Assembly (NCBI RefSeq): GCF_014189455.1
Contig: NZ_CP050296.1
Coordinates: 4,584,001 to 4,648,000, forward strand
Length of the DNA: 64,000 nucleotides
DNA from: Mesorhizobium huakuii
Lineage (GTDB): Bacteria; Pseudomonadota; Alphaproteobacteria; Rhizobiales; Rhizobiaceae
Direction: 5' to 3'
Shown here: positions 1-9,197 of the stretch, in pieces
How the letters are laid out: every line of letters starts with the position of its first letter
Position numbering within the stretch: position 1 is the stretch's first letter
Notes under the pieces: generated by a model
Seen by the model: the letters and a program-made list of their open reading frames with translations, nothing else
Told to the model about the DNA's origin: nothing
The model's database searches: none
Translations under genes and position numbers: made by a program

Positions 1-782
1 ACATCGATCTGATCACCTTCACCGGCGGCGTGCCGGTCGGCAAGATGATCGCCCGCACCGCCGGCTACAAGCGCCAGGTGCTTGAACTCGGCGGCAACGA
101 TCCGCTGATCATCCTCAACGATTTGTCGGACGAGGATCTGGCAAAGGCGGCGGACCTGGCAGTGGCCGGAGCGACGAAGAACTCCGGCCAACGCTGCACC
201 GCGGTCAAGCGCATCCTCGTCCAGGAAAGCGTCGCCGACCGCTTCGTGCCGCTGGTGCTGGAACGGGCGAAAAGGATCCGCTTCGGCGATCCGATGGACC
301 GCTCGACCGATCTCGGCACCGTCGTGCACGAGAAGGCGGCGACACTGTTCGAGGCCCGTGTCCACATGGCCGCCGAACAGGGCGCCGACATCCTCTACAA
401 TCCCGGCCGCCAGGGCGCGCTGCTGCCGCCGATCGTCGTCGATCGCGTCCTGCACACATCCGAATTGGTGATGGAAGAGACGTTCGGGCCGATCATCCCA
501 ATCGTGCGCGCTCCGGACGATGACGAGGCGCTGATCGCGCTGTCGAATTCGACGGCCTTCGGCCTGTCGTCGGGCGTCTGCACCAACTCCTTTCCGCGCA
601 TGCAAAAATACATTGCCGGCCTGCAGGTCGGCACCGTCAACATCTGGGAAGTGCCGGGCTACCGGATCGAGATGTCGCCTTTCGGCGGCATCAAGGACAG
701 CGGCAATGGCTACAAGGAAGGCGTCATCGAGGCGATGAAGAGCTACACCAATGTGAAGACATTTTCACTGCCTTGGTCGTGA
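1..782 (+). CDS. phnY: Phosphonoacetaldehyde dehydrogenase, C-terminal part (5' end outside window)
   Basis: Aldehyde dehydrogenase superfamily enzyme, incomplete at the left edge; the reading frame starts at base 3. The general-base Glu lies in LELGGND and the nucleophilic Cys (codon 195-197) in NSGQRCTAV, followed by the usual [10 protein letters not shown] and FGGIKDSG blocks, so the catalytic half is intact. PhnY-type enzymes oxidise phosphonoacetaldehyde to phosphonoacetate with NAD+. The substrate is inferred from the next gene, pbfA, whose product is phosphonoacetaldehyde, and from the AEP importer downstream. A gap of about 70 bases separates it from pbfA in the same direction, which fits an operon. 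Another aldehyde substrate cannot be excluded from sequence alone. Confidence 0.78.
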   Translation, partial: IDLITFTGGVPVGKMIARTAGYKRQVLELGGNDPLIILNDLSDEDLAKAADLAVAGATKNSGQRCTAVKRILVQESVADRFVPLVLERAKRIRFGDPMDRSTDLGTVVHEKAATLFEARVHMAAEQGADILYNPGRQGALLPPIVVDRVLHTSELVMEETFGPIIPIVRAPDDDEALIALSNSTAFGLSSGVCTNSFPRMQKYIAGLQVGTVNIWEVPGYRIEMSPFGGIKDSGNGYKEGVIEAMKSYTNVKTFSLPWS

Positions 783-854
783 CCGGGCCATAGCAACTGG
801 CAGACCAACCGAGGGGGCGGCCGACGCTCCCTCATTCGCGTTTCGGAGACGGTG

Positions 855-2213
855 ATGGCCGCGATCAAAGAACTTGTGCATACCGAGGGCGATTCCAACA
901 CGACGGCCGCGCGCGGCGGCTGGGATGCCGGCCAGGACGATCCCCGCATCCGCGGCCTGCTTGACCGCGATGCCGCCGCCTTCATGCACCAGAGCCTGTC
1001 CAGCCCGTGCCTGTCGACGATCGCCAAGGCGGAAGGCATCTGGATCGAGGACACCGTTGGCCGCCGCTTCATGGACTTCCACGGCAACAGCGTGCATCAC
1101 CTCGGCTACGGTCATCCCAAATTGGTGGCGGCGATCAAGAAGCAGCTTGATGACCTCTGCTTCGCGCCGCGCCGCTTCACCTGCGAACCCGCGGTCGAGT
1201 TGGCCGAGAAACTGGCGGCACTTGCTCCGGGCGATCTCGGCAAGGTGCTGTTCACCACCGGCGGCTCGGATGCCATCGAGGTGGCGCTGAAGATCGCGCG
1301 CGCCGCGACCGGTCGCTTCAAGACGGTGTCGTTCTGGGATGCGTTTCATGGCGCTGGGTTTGGTGCTGCCAGCGTCGGCGGCGAAGCCACCTTCCGCTCG
1401 CACATATCAGGCCCGATGATGACCGGCACCGAGCATGTCGCGCCCTGGGACGGCTATCGCTGCCCATACGGCCACGATTCCCTCGAAGCATCGGGTCTCG
1501 CCTGCGCCAACATGATTGCCTACGTGCTCGGCCGCGAGCAGGACGTGGCGGCGGTCGTCGCCGAGCCGATGCGGGCGACGCCCAATCCACCGCCGTCCGG
1601 CTTCTGGAAACGGGTGCGCGAGGCCTGCGACCGGCATGGCACGCTGCTGATCTTCGACGAGATCCCCACCGGCCTCGGCAAAACAGGAAAATTCTTCGCC
1701 CATGAGCATGATGGCGTGACACCCGACATCGTCGTTCTCGGCAAGTCGCTTGGCGGCGGCATCCTGCCGATCGCCGCCGTCATCGCGCGTCGCGAGCTCG
1801 ATGTCACCGGGGGCTTCGCTATCGGTCACTACACCCACGAAAAGAACCCAGTGACGACGCGCGCCGCCCTGACCACCATCGACATCATCCTGGAGGAAGG
1901 GCTGGTCGAACGGTCGGCCGAACTCGGCCAACATATGCTGGGACGCATGCAGGATCTGATGGCGCGCTCGCCTCATGTCGGCGACGTCAGGGGTAGGGGG
2001 CTCATGGTCGGCGTCGAACTGGTCGAGGATCGCGCCACGCGGCAGCCGGCGCGCGAGCTTGCTGAGCGGGTTTTCTATGCCTGCCTGGAGCAGGGCCTAA
2101 GCTTCAAGGTCAGCCATGGCAATGTGCTGACGCTGTCGCCGCCGCTGGTTATCTCGAAAGCCGATCTCGACCGCGCCCTCGACATTGTCGAGCGCGCCGT
2201 GCTGGCGGCCTGA
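855..2213 (+). CDS. pbfA: (R)-1-hydroxy-2-aminoethylphosphonate ammonia-lyase (PbfA)
   Basis: Class III aminotransferase-fold PLP enzyme of 452 residues. PbfA eliminates ammonia from (R)-1-hydroxy-2-AEP to give phosphonoacetaldehyde, feeding PhnY or PhnX. The aspartate that binds the PLP pyridine nitrogen is in IFDEIPTGLGKTG (about residue 268) and the Schiff-base lysine in VLGKSLGGG (about Lys297). The N-terminal FHGNSVHHLGYGHP and DAFHGAGFGAASVGG blocks match this subgroup rather than ordinary omega-transaminases. ATG 855 is preferred over the adjacent GTG 852; GGAGA precedes it. The next gene starts 2 bases after the stop. Assignment rests on motifs plus the phosphonate context. Confidence 0.85.
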   Translation: MAAIKELVHTEGDSNTTAARGGWDAGQDDPRIRGLLDRDAAAFMHQSLSSPCLSTIAKAEGIWIEDTVGRRFMDFHGNSVHHLGYGHPKLVAAIKKQLDDLCFAPRRFTCEPAVELAEKLAALAPGDLGKVLFTTGGSDAIEVALKIARAATGRFKTVSFWDAFHGAGFGAASVGGEATFRSHISGPMMTGTEHVAPWDGYRCPYGHDSLEASGLACANMIAYVLGREQDVAAVVAEPMRATPNPPPSGFWKRVREACDRHGTLLIFDEIPTGLGKTGKFFAHEHDGVTPDIVVLGKSLGGGILPIAAVIARRELDVTGGFAIGHYTHEKNPVTTRAALTTIDIILEEGLVERSAELGQHMLGRMQDLMARSPHVGDVRGRGLMVGVELVEDRATRQPARELAERVFYACLEQGLSFKVSHGNVLTLSPPLVISKADLDRALDIVERAVLAA

Positions 2214-2215
2214 CC

Positions 2216-3226
2216 ATGAAGGCCGTGCGCACCGACCAGGAGCTCGAATGCCCCGGCATCGACGCCGGTCTGCGGGCGAGGGGCGTTGAGTTGGTGACGC
2301 TGCCGGACGGCATTTTCGAAGCCGATCTCATAGAGGCCATTGCCGACGCCGATCTTCTCCTGATGTGCTACACACCGATCACGGCGCGGGTGATCGATGC
2401 AGCGCCGAAATTGAAGGGCATCGTTAAATACGGCGTCGGCATCGACGCCATCGACATTCCTACCGCCATGCGGCGCGGCATCCCTGTCGCCAACGTGCCG
2501 GAATACGCCGAGGAAACCGTCGCTGAGGGCGCCTTCGCCCTGATGATCGCGCTGGCCAAGCGGCTGCCGGCGATCACGGCGGCGGTGTCGCGCGATGGCT
2601 GGGTCTGGCCCGCGCAGTGCTGGCTCGGGCGCGACATTTCCGGCACCACGCTCGGGCTAGTCGGCTGCGGCAAGATCGGCCGCAGCATGGCACGCATGGC
2701 AGGCCAAGGGTTTCATGCCCGGGTTCTCGGCTTCGATCCCGGTGTCGATGCCGCAACCATGCACGCCGCCGGCATCGAGAAGGTCGACGACCTGCAAGCC
2801 ATGCTGCGCGTCTGCGATTTTGTCTCGATCCATTGTGTGTTGAACGACAAGACGCGCGGCCTGATCGGCAAGACGGAACTCGCCTGCCTGAAGCCTTCCG
2901 CCATCATCGTCAACGTCTCGCGCGGTGCCCTCATCGATGAGACGGCGCTTGTCGAGGCTGTTGTCGCCGGCCGTATCGGCGGCGCCGGGCTCGACGTCTA
3001 TTCGGTCGAGCCGCTGGCCAGGTCAGGTCATCCGATGAGCGCGCTTTTCGATCGCGACAATGTGATCCTGTTTCCGCATCTCACCTTCTTCACGCATGAG
3101 GCGATGCGCCGGCTCGAAGACGACACGCTCGCGCGCTGCTTCGAGATCCTTGACGGTCGCCCGGTGACCATCCGCTCGCATGATCCGCGTTTGCGGGCGC
3201 AGACATCGGGCGTTTCATTCAGCTGA
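2216..3226 (+). CDS. D-isomer-specific 2-hydroxyacid dehydrogenase family protein
   Basis: NAD(P)-dependent dehydrogenase of 336 residues, usual length for the family. The Rossmann motif G-x-G-x-x-G is at residues 150-155 (GCGKIG). The catalytic triad is visible: Arg236 in VSRGAL, Glu265 in SVEPL and His288 in FPHLTFFT. It sits 2 bases after pbfA and before the AEP importer, so it very probably belongs to phosphonate use. The phosphite dehydrogenase PtxD belongs to the same superfamily, but nothing here shows that specificity. A hydroxyphosphonate or 2-hydroxy acid made from imported phosphonates is another possible substrate. Substrate unknown. Confidence 0.85.
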   Translation: MKAVRTDQELECPGIDAGLRARGVELVTLPDGIFEADLIEAIADADLLLMCYTPITARVIDAAPKLKGIVKYGVGIDAIDIPTAMRRGIPVANVPEYAEETVAEGAFALMIALAKRLPAITAAVSRDGWVWPAQCWLGRDISGTTLGLVGCGKIGRSMARMAGQGFHARVLGFDPGVDAATMHAAGIEKVDDLQAMLRVCDFVSIHCVLNDKTRGLIGKTELACLKPSAIIVNVSRGALIDETALVEAVVAGRIGGAGLDVYSVEPLARSGHPMSALFDRDNVILFPHLTFFTHEAMRRLEDDTLARCFEILDGRPVTIRSHDPRLRAQTSGVSFS

Positions 3227-3291
3227 TATCCCTGATTTTTCAAACTGATAGACGCCTTCCGCGTAGCCAAAATCGCGCCCGCGACATCTGT

Positions 3292-3309
3292 GCGACAGTT
3301 CCATGACAA
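3292..3309 (-). promoter_or_regulatory. Candidate Pho box (PhoB site)
   Basis: On the minus strand this reads TTGTCAT-GGAA-CTGTCGC, two 7-bp half-sites with a 4-bp spacer. It matches the tandem CTGTCAT-N4-CTGTCAT Pho box with one mismatch in the first half and two in the second. It lies in the 255-bp gap ahead of the phosphonate-binding-protein gene, where phosphate-starvation control would be expected. Its orientation is opposite to the downstream gene, which lowers confidence. Confidence 0.45.
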
Positions 3310-3327
3310 ACATCAGAAGAAGTTTGC

Positions 3328-3345
3328 CTGTCATAAAATAAATAG
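3328..3345 (+). promoter_or_regulatory. Candidate partial Pho box upstream of the AEP importer
   Basis: Perfect half-site CTGTCAT followed by AAAA and a poor second half TAAATAG. It lies 137 bp before the binding-protein start, in an AT-rich patch (about 3335-3365) that stands out from the GC-rich surroundings and probably holds the promoter. With the stronger inverse-orientation site just upstream, this suggests PhoB control, but the second half-site is degenerate. Confidence 0.35.
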
Positions 3346-3481
3346 ATTTTACTTATCGATCATCAGTCCCCAGAGTTGGCGCAACAACGACATCCAGTCG
3401 GCTCAACGTCCGCCAGAGACCCGAAGCCGGTCGGTCCTAGTGCATCGCAGAATGTGCCAACAATCACAGGGGAACTGATCC

Positions 3482-4513
3482 ATGAAATCGCGCAATGCAA
3501 CCATCGCTATGGCCTTCGCCGCGTCGCTGCTGGCGTCGTCGGCTCTCACCGGACCGGCTTTCGCCGACGGTGTCGTCACCATCTATTCCGCCGACGGCCT
3601 GCATGACGGCAATGGCAGCTGGTACGAGACCGAATTCGCCGCCTTCACCAAGGCCACCGGCATCACCGTGCAGTATATCGAGGCAGGCTCCGGCGGGGTC
3701 GTCGAGCGCGTCGCCAAGGAAAAGTCGAACCCGCAGGCCGACGTGCTGGTGACCTTGCCGCCCTTCGTCCAGCGCGCCGCCGCCGACGGTCTGCTGCAGG
3801 ACTACAAGCCGGCAGGCGCCGACCAGATCGACGGCGGCACTGACAAGTACCGGCCGCTGGTCAACAACTACATGAACTTCATCTACAACAGCGCCGTGCT
3901 GTCGGAAGCGCCGAAGAGCTACAACGACCTGCTCGATCCCAAATTCAAGGGCAAGATCCAGTATTCGACCCCCGGCCAGGCCGGTGACGGCACCGCCGTC
4001 ATGCTGCAGGTCATCCATGCTTTCGGCGGCGAGGATGCGGGCTTCGAATTCATGAAGAAGCTGCAGGACAACAATGTCGGTCCCTCAGCCTCGACCGGCA
4101 AGCTGACCGCACTGGTCAACAAGGGCGAACTGCACGTCGCCAATGGCGATCTGCAGATGAACATGTCGCAGATGGCCGATAACCCGAACATCAAGGTGTT
4201 CTGGCCGGCGGGACCTGACGGCGTGCGTTCCACCTTCGCGCTGCCCTATGAAATCGGCCTGGTCACCGGCGCGCCCAATGGCGACAACGGCAAGAAGCTG
4301 ATCGACTTCCTGCTCGCCAAGGAAGCCCAGTCGACGGTCAGCTCGATTGCCATCGGCGTGCCCGCCCGCAAGGACGTGACGCCGTCCGACGCCAACTTCG
4401 CCAAGCTGCAGGAGGCGATGAAGGGCCTGACCATCTGGTCGCCGAACTGGGACGAGGCGCTGAGCAAGCTGCCCGACTACGTCAAGAAGTGGAACGAAGC
4501 GACCGGAAGCTGA
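3482..4513 (+). CDS. phnS: 2-aminoethylphosphonate ABC transporter, periplasmic binding protein
   Basis: Family 1 (iron/AEP-type) solute-binding protein of 343 residues. The N-terminus has a basic start, a hydrophobic core and a likely cleavage after AFA (about residue 28). The mature start [18 protein letters not shown] and the segment [15 protein letters not shown] are typical of AEP-binding proteins grouped with PhnSTUV. It captures AEP in the periplasm for the transporter encoded by the next three genes. The start follows AGGGGA at about 9 bases. Assignment to AEP rather than Fe3+ rests on the family signature and on pbfA/phnY upstream. Confidence 0.82.
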   Translation: MKSRNATIAMAFAASLLASSALTGPAFADGVVTIYSADGLHDGNGSWYETEFAAFTKATGITVQYIEAGSGGVVERVAKEKSNPQADVLVTLPPFVQRAAADGLLQDYKPAGADQIDGGTDKYRPLVNNYMNFIYNSAVLSEAPKSYNDLLDPKFKGKIQYSTPGQAGDGTAVMLQVIHAFGGEDAGFEFMKKLQDNNVGPSASTGKLTALVNKGELHVANGDLQMNMSQMADNPNIKVFWPAGPDGVRSTFALPYEIGLVTGAPNGDNGKKLIDFLLAKEAQSTVSSIAIGVPARKDVTPSDANFAKLQEAMKGLTIWSPNWDEALSKLPDYVKKWNEATGS

Positions 4514-4545
4514 CCTCCAAAGGAAACCATCCGGAGAGCCCCGCC

Positions 4546-5691
4546 ATGTCGGCCGTCGCCTTCACTGGTACCAGTGTCATGGACATCGACGCCGCGAAAA
4601 TTCGCGGCGCCGGTTCCAATGTCCACTTCGACAAGGTCAGCGTCGCCTATGGCGCGCATGTCGTGCTGCACCCGCTGACCCTGGATATCGCGCCCGGCGA
4701 AATCCTGGCGATGATCGGCCCGTCGGGTTCCGGCAAGACCACCGCCTTGCGCGCCGTCGCCGGCTTCGTGCGGCCGGCCAGCGGCCGCATCCGCATCGGC
4801 GCCACAGACGTCACCGACCTGCCGCCGTACGAACGCGGCCTCGGCATGGTGGTGCAGAACTACGCGCTGTTTCCGCATATGCGGGTCGAAGACAACGTCG
4901 CCTTCGGCCTGCGGGCACAAGGCGCCGACAAGGCGTTGATCGGCGAACGGGTCAAGGATGCGCTCGCCACGGTCGGCATGGCGACTTTTTCCCGGCGTTA
5001 TCCCCGCGAGCTTTCGGGCGGCCAGCAGCAGCGTGTCGCGATTGCCCGCGCTCTTGCCGTGCGGCCGCGCGTGCTCCTGCTTGACGAGCCGCTGTCGGCG
5101 CTCGACGCGCAGATACGCCGCAACATGGTCGAGGAGATCGCTCGCCTGCACCGCAGCCTGCCGGGCCTGACCATCCTCTACGTCACCCACGACCAGACCG
5201 AGGCGCTGACGCTTGCCGACAAGATCGCCATCATGCGCGACGGCAGGGTCTGTTCGCATGGACCGACGACGGAACTCTACCGCCGCCCGCCGAACCGCTT
5301 CACCGCCGAGTTCCTCGGCCGCGCCAACCTCCTGCCGGTGACAATTGCCGAGCCTGTTGGCTCGAAGGGCCTTGCCACGGCAAGGCATGGCGACGCGGTG
5401 CTCACCGGCGCCGGCCGTGACGAGAAGGAAGGCGACAAGAGCCTGCTCTGCATCAGGCCGCAGCATCTCAGCCTGACGGCCGATGCAGAGCACACTAACC
5501 GCATCGTCGGCACGTTGCGGGAAGTGCACTGGCAGGGTGAACTCACCCATCTGGTGCTCGATGTCGACGGCACGCCGGTGCGTGTCTCGGCAACCAAACT
5601 GCCGATCGCGCTGCCCGAACCCGGCGCCAAGGTGCCGCTGTTCTTCGCGCCCGCCGACACCTCGCTGCTTCCGGAAGACGCCGGTGTCTGA
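4546..5691 (+). CDS. phnT: 2-aminoethylphosphonate ABC transporter, ATP-binding protein
   Basis: ABC ATPase of 381 residues. Walker A GPSGSGKT at 58-65, Q-loop Gln105, signature LSGGQ at 157-161, Walker B LLLDEP at 178-183, and H-loop in [10 protein letters not shown]-terminal regulatory (TOBE-like) domain follows. This is the PotA/FbpC architecture used by AEP importers. ATG 4546 is chosen because GGAGAG stands 8 bases before it and residues upstream in frame are unlike the family. The stop overlaps the GTG start of the permease by 8 bases, implying translational coupling. Confidence 0.85.
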   Translation: MSAVAFTGTSVMDIDAAKIRGAGSNVHFDKVSVAYGAHVVLHPLTLDIAPGEILAMIGPSGSGKTTALRAVAGFVRPASGRIRIGATDVTDLPPYERGLGMVVQNYALFPHMRVEDNVAFGLRAQGADKALIGERVKDALATVGMATFSRRYPRELSGGQQQRVAIARALAVRPRVLLLDEPLSALDAQIRRNMVEEIARLHRSLPGLTILYVTHDQTEALTLADKIAIMRDGRVCSHGPTTELYRRPPNRFTAEFLGRANLLPVTIAEPVGSKGLATARHGDAVLTGAGRDEKEGDKSLLCIRPQHLSLTADAEHTNRIVGTLREVHWQGELTHLVLDVDGTPVRVSATKLPIALPEPGAKVPLFFAPADTSLLPEDAGV

Positions 5692-6541
5692 GGCTGTCGC
5701 TCTTCGCGCGCCGGCGATCCGGAGGGAGCCCGGCAAGTTCTGGATCGTGCCGCCGGTGGCCCTGCTGGCGCTGCTGTTCTTCTACCCCCTGGCGCTGATT
5801 ACCCGGCAGGCCTTCCTCGACGACAGTGGTGTCGCCAATGCCGCCGAGATTTTTCGCGTGCTGCATTCGCGCTTCTTCCTCAACGCGCTGATCAACACGG
5901 TGACGATCTCGGTCACGGCGACGGCCGGATGCCTGATCGTCGGCCTCGTGCTGGCGCTGATCCTCGCCTTCGTGCCTTTCCCCGGCAGCGGCTTCATCGC
6001 CCGGCTGATCGACACCTTCATCGCGCTGCCGACCTTCCTGGTGACGCTCGCTTTCACCTTCCTCTACGGCTCCGCCGGCATGCTCAACGCCGGGCTCATG
6101 GAGACCTTCTCGCTGCCGCTGCCGCCCGTCGATTTCCTCTATTCGACCTGGGGCGTCGTGCTGGCCGAAGTCACCGTCTACACGCCCTTCATCCTGCGGC
6201 CGCTGCTTGCCGCCTTCTCGCTGGTCGATCGCGGCCAGATCGAAGCGGCGAGCCTGCTTGGCGCACGGCCGTTCCGTATCGTGCGTCAGGTCATCCTCCC
6301 GGCCGCAATTCCCGCGCTCATCGCCGGCGGCAGCCTCTGCCTGCTGTTGACCGTCAACGAATTCGGCATCGTGCTGTTCATCGGCGCCAAGGGCGTCATC
6401 ACGCTGCCGTTGCTGATCTACGGCAAGGCGATCCAGGAATCGGCCTACCAGGTCGCCTGCATCATCGCCGTGGTCAACATCGCGCTGTCGCTCGGTCTGT
6501 TCGGCCTCTACCGTTTCGCCGCCGGCCGGTTGGGGGTGTAG
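5684..6541 (+). CDS. phnU: 2-aminoethylphosphonate ABC transporter, permease 1
   Basis: Inner-membrane permease of 285 residues with about six hydrophobic helices, beginning with PVALLALLFFYPLALI. The EAA cytoplasmic loop is visible as EAASLLGARPFRIVRQ, which contacts the ATPase. The start is set at GTG 5684, preceded by GGAAG and overlapping the ATPase stop; a longer in-frame reading runs through the ATPase gene and is a shadow. It pairs with the next, frameshifted, permease. Confidence 0.82.
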   Translation: MSEAVALRAPAIRREPGKFWIVPPVALLALLFFYPLALITRQAFLDDSGVANAAEIFRVLHSRFFLNALINTVTISVTATAGCLIVGLVLALILAFVPFPGSGFIARLIDTFIALPTFLVTLAFTFLYGSAGMLNAGLMETFSLPLPPVDFLYSTWGVVLAEVTVYTPFILRPLLAAFSLVDRGQIEAASLLGARPFRIVRQVILPAAIPALIAGGSLCLLLTVNEFGIVLFIGAKGVITLPLLIYGKAIQESAYQVACIIAVVNIALSLGLFGLYRFAAGRLGV

Positions 6542-6543
6542 CC

Positions 6544-7340
6544 ATGCTGGTCTGGTCGCGCCCGAGTCGCATCGTGCTGTGGGTGCTTTTCGCGCTGATC
6601 TTCGGCGTGCTGTTCCTGGCGCCGCTAGCGGTCATTCTCCTGTCCAGCCTCGCCGACCAGTGGAACGGTGTGCTGCCCAATGGCCTGACGACGGAGCACT
6701 ACACCGATGTCGTCCGCGGCGCGGCCTGGAATTCGGTGAAGGCGAGCCTGATCACCGGCTTCCTGGCCAGCGCGCTGGCGCTGGTCAGCGGCACCTGGGC
6801 AGCCCTTTCGCTTCGCCTTCAGGGGCCAGCCCTAAAGCGCCTGCTGGGCCTGCTCTTTTTCATCCCAAGCGCGGTGCCTTCCGTGTCCGTCGGCCTTGGC
6901 CTGCTGGTGGCGTTCAGCCATCCGCCGCTGCTGCTCAACGGCACGATCGCGATCGTCATGATCGCGCATTTCGTGCTGATCTCGGCCTTCACCTTCGGCA
7001 ATGTCTCGGCCGGCTTGGCGCGGCTGTCGCCCGACTTTGAACAGGTCGCATCAAGCCTCGGCGCGCGGCCCGCCTATCGGCTCTGGCATGTCACGCTGCC
7101 GCTGCTCGCGCCCTATCTGGTCGCCGCTTTCGGCCTGAGCTTCGCGCTGTCGATGGGGAACTCGGCGCCACCGTCATGGTCTATCCGCCGGGCTGGGTGA
7201 CGCTGCCGGTGTCGATCTTCAGCCTCACCGATCGTGGCGACATCTTTGCCGGAGCAGCGCTCACCATGATCCTGGTGGCGGCGACGCTAGTCCTGCTGCT
7301 CGGCTTGGAGCGCATTACGAAGCGCGCCACCGGCGCATAG
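6544..7340 (+). pseudogene. phnV: 2-aminoethylphosphonate ABC transporter, permease 2, frameshifted
   Basis: Second permease of the AEP importer. From ATG 6544 the protein follows the family through the EAA-type loop (ASSLGARPAYRLWHV) and FALSMG. The frame is then lost at a run of four G (7155-7158) and ends early at 7198-7200. Adding one G restores GELGATVMVYPPGWVTLPVSIF and carries the frame to TAG at 7338-7340, giving a normal 265-residue permease. The repaired part is fully conserved in style, so either a recent mutation or a sequencing error is likely. If real, AEP uptake by this system would be lost or impaired. Confidence 0.82.
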
Positions 7341-7351
7341 CGCGGACTTCG

Positions 7352-7798
7352 TTAGGCCGGCTTGCGTTCGACGATGTAGATGTGGTCGGCCGCCAGCACG
7401 ACCTCGCCGCGCTGGTTGATCACTTTGCAGCGTTCGATCACCCGCCCGGAAGCCGGCCGTTTTGGATCGTCTTCCTTGGCCGTGATCGTGGTGCGCGTGC
7501 GGATCGTGTCGCCGATGAACACCGGCTTGATGAAGCGCAGCCGGTCATAGCCATAGGAAAAGGCGACCGGGTTGACGATGCTTGCCGTCAGCCCGATGCC
7601 GACGGAAAACACCAGCGTGCCATGCGCGATGCGCTGGCCGAACGGCGTCGTCTTCATGTACTCGGCGTCCATATGATGCGGGAAGAAGTCGCCGGTGTGG
7701 CCGGCATGGACGATGAAGTCGGTCTCGGTGATGGTGCGGCCGCTGGTCAGCCGCGAAGAGCCGATCTCGTAGTCCTCGAAATAAGTGATCTGTTCCAT
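7352..7798 (-). CDS. MaoC-family (hotdog-fold) dehydratase/hydratase
   Basis: 148-residue single-domain MaoC protein; members hydrate enoyl-CoA thioesters or act on related intermediates. The active-site region reads [15 protein letters not shown] then [10 protein letters not shown], with the catalytic Asp/His pair. The C-terminal block [18 protein letters not shown] also occurs almost unchanged in the MaoC protein at 18889-19440. It is the last gene of the minus-strand sugar operon and its start overlaps the stop of the oxidoreductase gene. No acyl-CoA ligase is nearby, so its role in a sugar pathway is unexplained. Confidence 0.82.
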   Translation of the reverse strand: MEQITYFEDYEIGSSRLTSGRTITETDFIVHAGHTGDFFPHHMDAEYMKTTPFGQRIAHGTLVFSVGIGLTASIVNPVAFSYGYDRLRFIKPVFIGDTIRTRTTITAKEDDPKRPASGRVIERCKVINQRGEVVLAADHIYIVERKPA

Positions 7799-8874
7799 CA
7801 GGGTCTTTCTGCGATAGGCGTCGCCGGCGCCGCGCTCGATTTATAGGCGGCTTCCACCAGCGCCATCGTGTTCCAGGCGTCCTCGACCGAGCTGACCAGT
7901 TCGTCGTCTTCGCCCGCGGCGAACCGCTGCACATTGGCCATGCGCCCTACGAAGGCGTCGGGGAACCATTCGCCGGCGAGCGGCACACTGACCCAGTCCG
8001 CCCCGCCCTTCGGATAGATCTCCAGTATGTCCGGTTCGCCCCGGGGATAGTCGAGGTTGAGGCCGAGCTTGAGATAGGCCGCACCCTCTGTGCCGGAAAT
8101 ACGGAACTCGCAGGCCTGGTGCCGGCGGCCGAATTTGTGGTCGTGGTTGATCGACAGCGCGCAGCGCACCGTGTCGCCATAATCGAGAATGGCGCTGGTG
8201 CGCGTCTGCGCCACCTTGTGGTTGGGATGGCCGAGCGTCTTGGCGTGCAAGCCCTTGGGGTCGCCGAGCAATTGCCTGATGAGGTCGAGATAGTGGATCG
8301 AATGCATGGCGATCTCGACGCGCGGCGCCTTGAGCAGGAACTCCCACAATTCCCACGGCGTCGCCAGCGCCAGCCAGGCGTCGAAGTCGACGACCTCGCC
8401 GAGCCAGCCCTTGGCGATGGCATCCTTGAGCGCCAGCATCATCGGTGCGAAGCGCAGCTGGAAGTTCACGGCCGCCTTAAGCTTCTTGGTGCGGCATATT
8501 TCGAGGATTTCGGTTGCTTCGCCGAGATAGTTGCCCATCGGCTTCTGGATCAATACGACCGCACCGTCCGGCAGAGCTTTCAGGATCTTGGCGTGCCGTC
8601 CCGGTGGCGTCGCCAGATCGAAGATCGCGTCCTTGGTGGCTGCGGCTTCGTCGACCGAACGGAACGCCGTCACGCCCCATTTTGCGGCCAGGGTGTTCGC
8701 CTTGGTCTGGTCCGGATCGTAGAGGCCGGCAATCGGAAAGCCCGCTTTGCGATAGGCCGGAAAATGCGCGTCGCCGACAATCGATCCGGCGCCGAAAGTC
8801 ACGATAGGGCGAGGCGTCGAGGGTTTGGGCCAGGACTGGACGAGCGAGGCAGAGTCGAAGCCGCCTTCAGTCAT
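7798..8874 (-). CDS. Gfo/Idh/MocA-family NAD(P)-dependent oxidoreductase
   Basis: 358-residue sugar-type oxidoreductase. An N-terminal Rossmann domain ([18 protein letters not shown], about residues 24-41) is followed by IQKPMG, the family EKP-like motif with the conserved Lys-Pro, and a C-terminal substrate domain. Members oxidise or reduce hydroxyls of sugars, inositols and sugar acids. It overlaps the mutarotase gene by 8 bases. As no other sugar dehydrogenase is present in this module, it is the best candidate for the oxidation that feeds the lactonase at 15663. That role is inferred. Confidence 0.83.
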   Translation of the reverse strand: MTEGGFDSASLVQSWPKPSTPRPIVTFGAGSIVGDAHFPAYRKAGFPIAGLYDPDQTKANTLAAKWGVTAFRSVDEAAATKDAIFDLATPPGRHAKILKALPDGAVVLIQKPMGNYLGEATEILEICRTKKLKAAVNFQLRFAPMMLALKDAIAKGWLGEVVDFDAWLALATPWELWEFLLKAPRVEIAMHSIHYLDLIRQLLGDPKGLHAKTLGHPNHKVAQTRTSAILDYGDTVRCALSINHDHKFGRRHQACEFRISGTEGAAYLKLGLNLDYPRGEPDILEIYPKGGADWVSVPLAGEWFPDAFVGRMANVQRFAAGEDDELVSSVEDAWNTMALVEAAYKSSAAPATPIAERP

Positions 8875-9196
8875 GGTGGAAGACCTCGTCCATGCTCGCC
8901 CACCATTCGCCCTCCTTGCGGGTCGCCAGCGGCTCCTGGCACGGCATGCAGACGGCCCACCATTCCTGCGTCCTCGGGTCGGCCGCCATCTTGGCCATGT
9001 CGGCGGCGTAGTCGGTGCCGTGATATTCGAAAGTGGAAAACAGCAGGTTCTCCGGCCGCTTCAGATAGATCGAATAATTCTTGATGTTGCAGGTCGAGAT
9101 CATGGTCAGCACGTCGGGCCAGACAGCGGCGTGGAGGCGGACATACTCCTCGACCTTTTCCGGCTTCAGCCCCAGCACCATTCCCATCCGCTGCAT
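8867..9196 (-). CDS. L-rhamnose/L-fucose mutarotase family protein
   Basis: 109-residue protein of the RhaM family, which interconverts alpha and beta anomers of 6-deoxy sugars in the cytoplasm. Conserved RMGMVLGLKPEKVEEYVRLHA at the start includes the catalytic-His region; IKNYSIYL and the W-rich QEWWAVC segment complete the family pattern. It begins 1 base after the repaired stop of the dehydratase gene. Its presence is the strongest hint that the imported sugar is L-rhamnose, L-fucose or a similar 6-deoxy sugar. Confidence 0.85.
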   Translation of the reverse strand: MQRMGMVLGLKPEKVEEYVRLHAAVWPDVLTMISTCNIKNYSIYLKRPENLLFSTFEYHGTDYAADMAKMAADPRTQEWWAVCMPCQEPLATRKEGEWWASMDEVFHHD

Positions 9197-9197
9197 A

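Noticed and set aside
2216..3226. Phosphite dehydrogenase (PtxD) for the 2-hydroxyacid dehydrogenase
   Set aside because: Same superfamily, but no phosphite-specific feature could be recognised and no other phosphite gene is present.
3227..3481. Small protein gene in the gap before the AEP-binding-protein gene
   Set aside because: Short open frames there lack ribosome sites and family-like content; the gap looks regulatory.
4477..5736. 419-codon minus-strand frame opposite the AEP ATPase
   Set aside because: Antisense shadow of a gene with all ABC motifs; no family features of its own.
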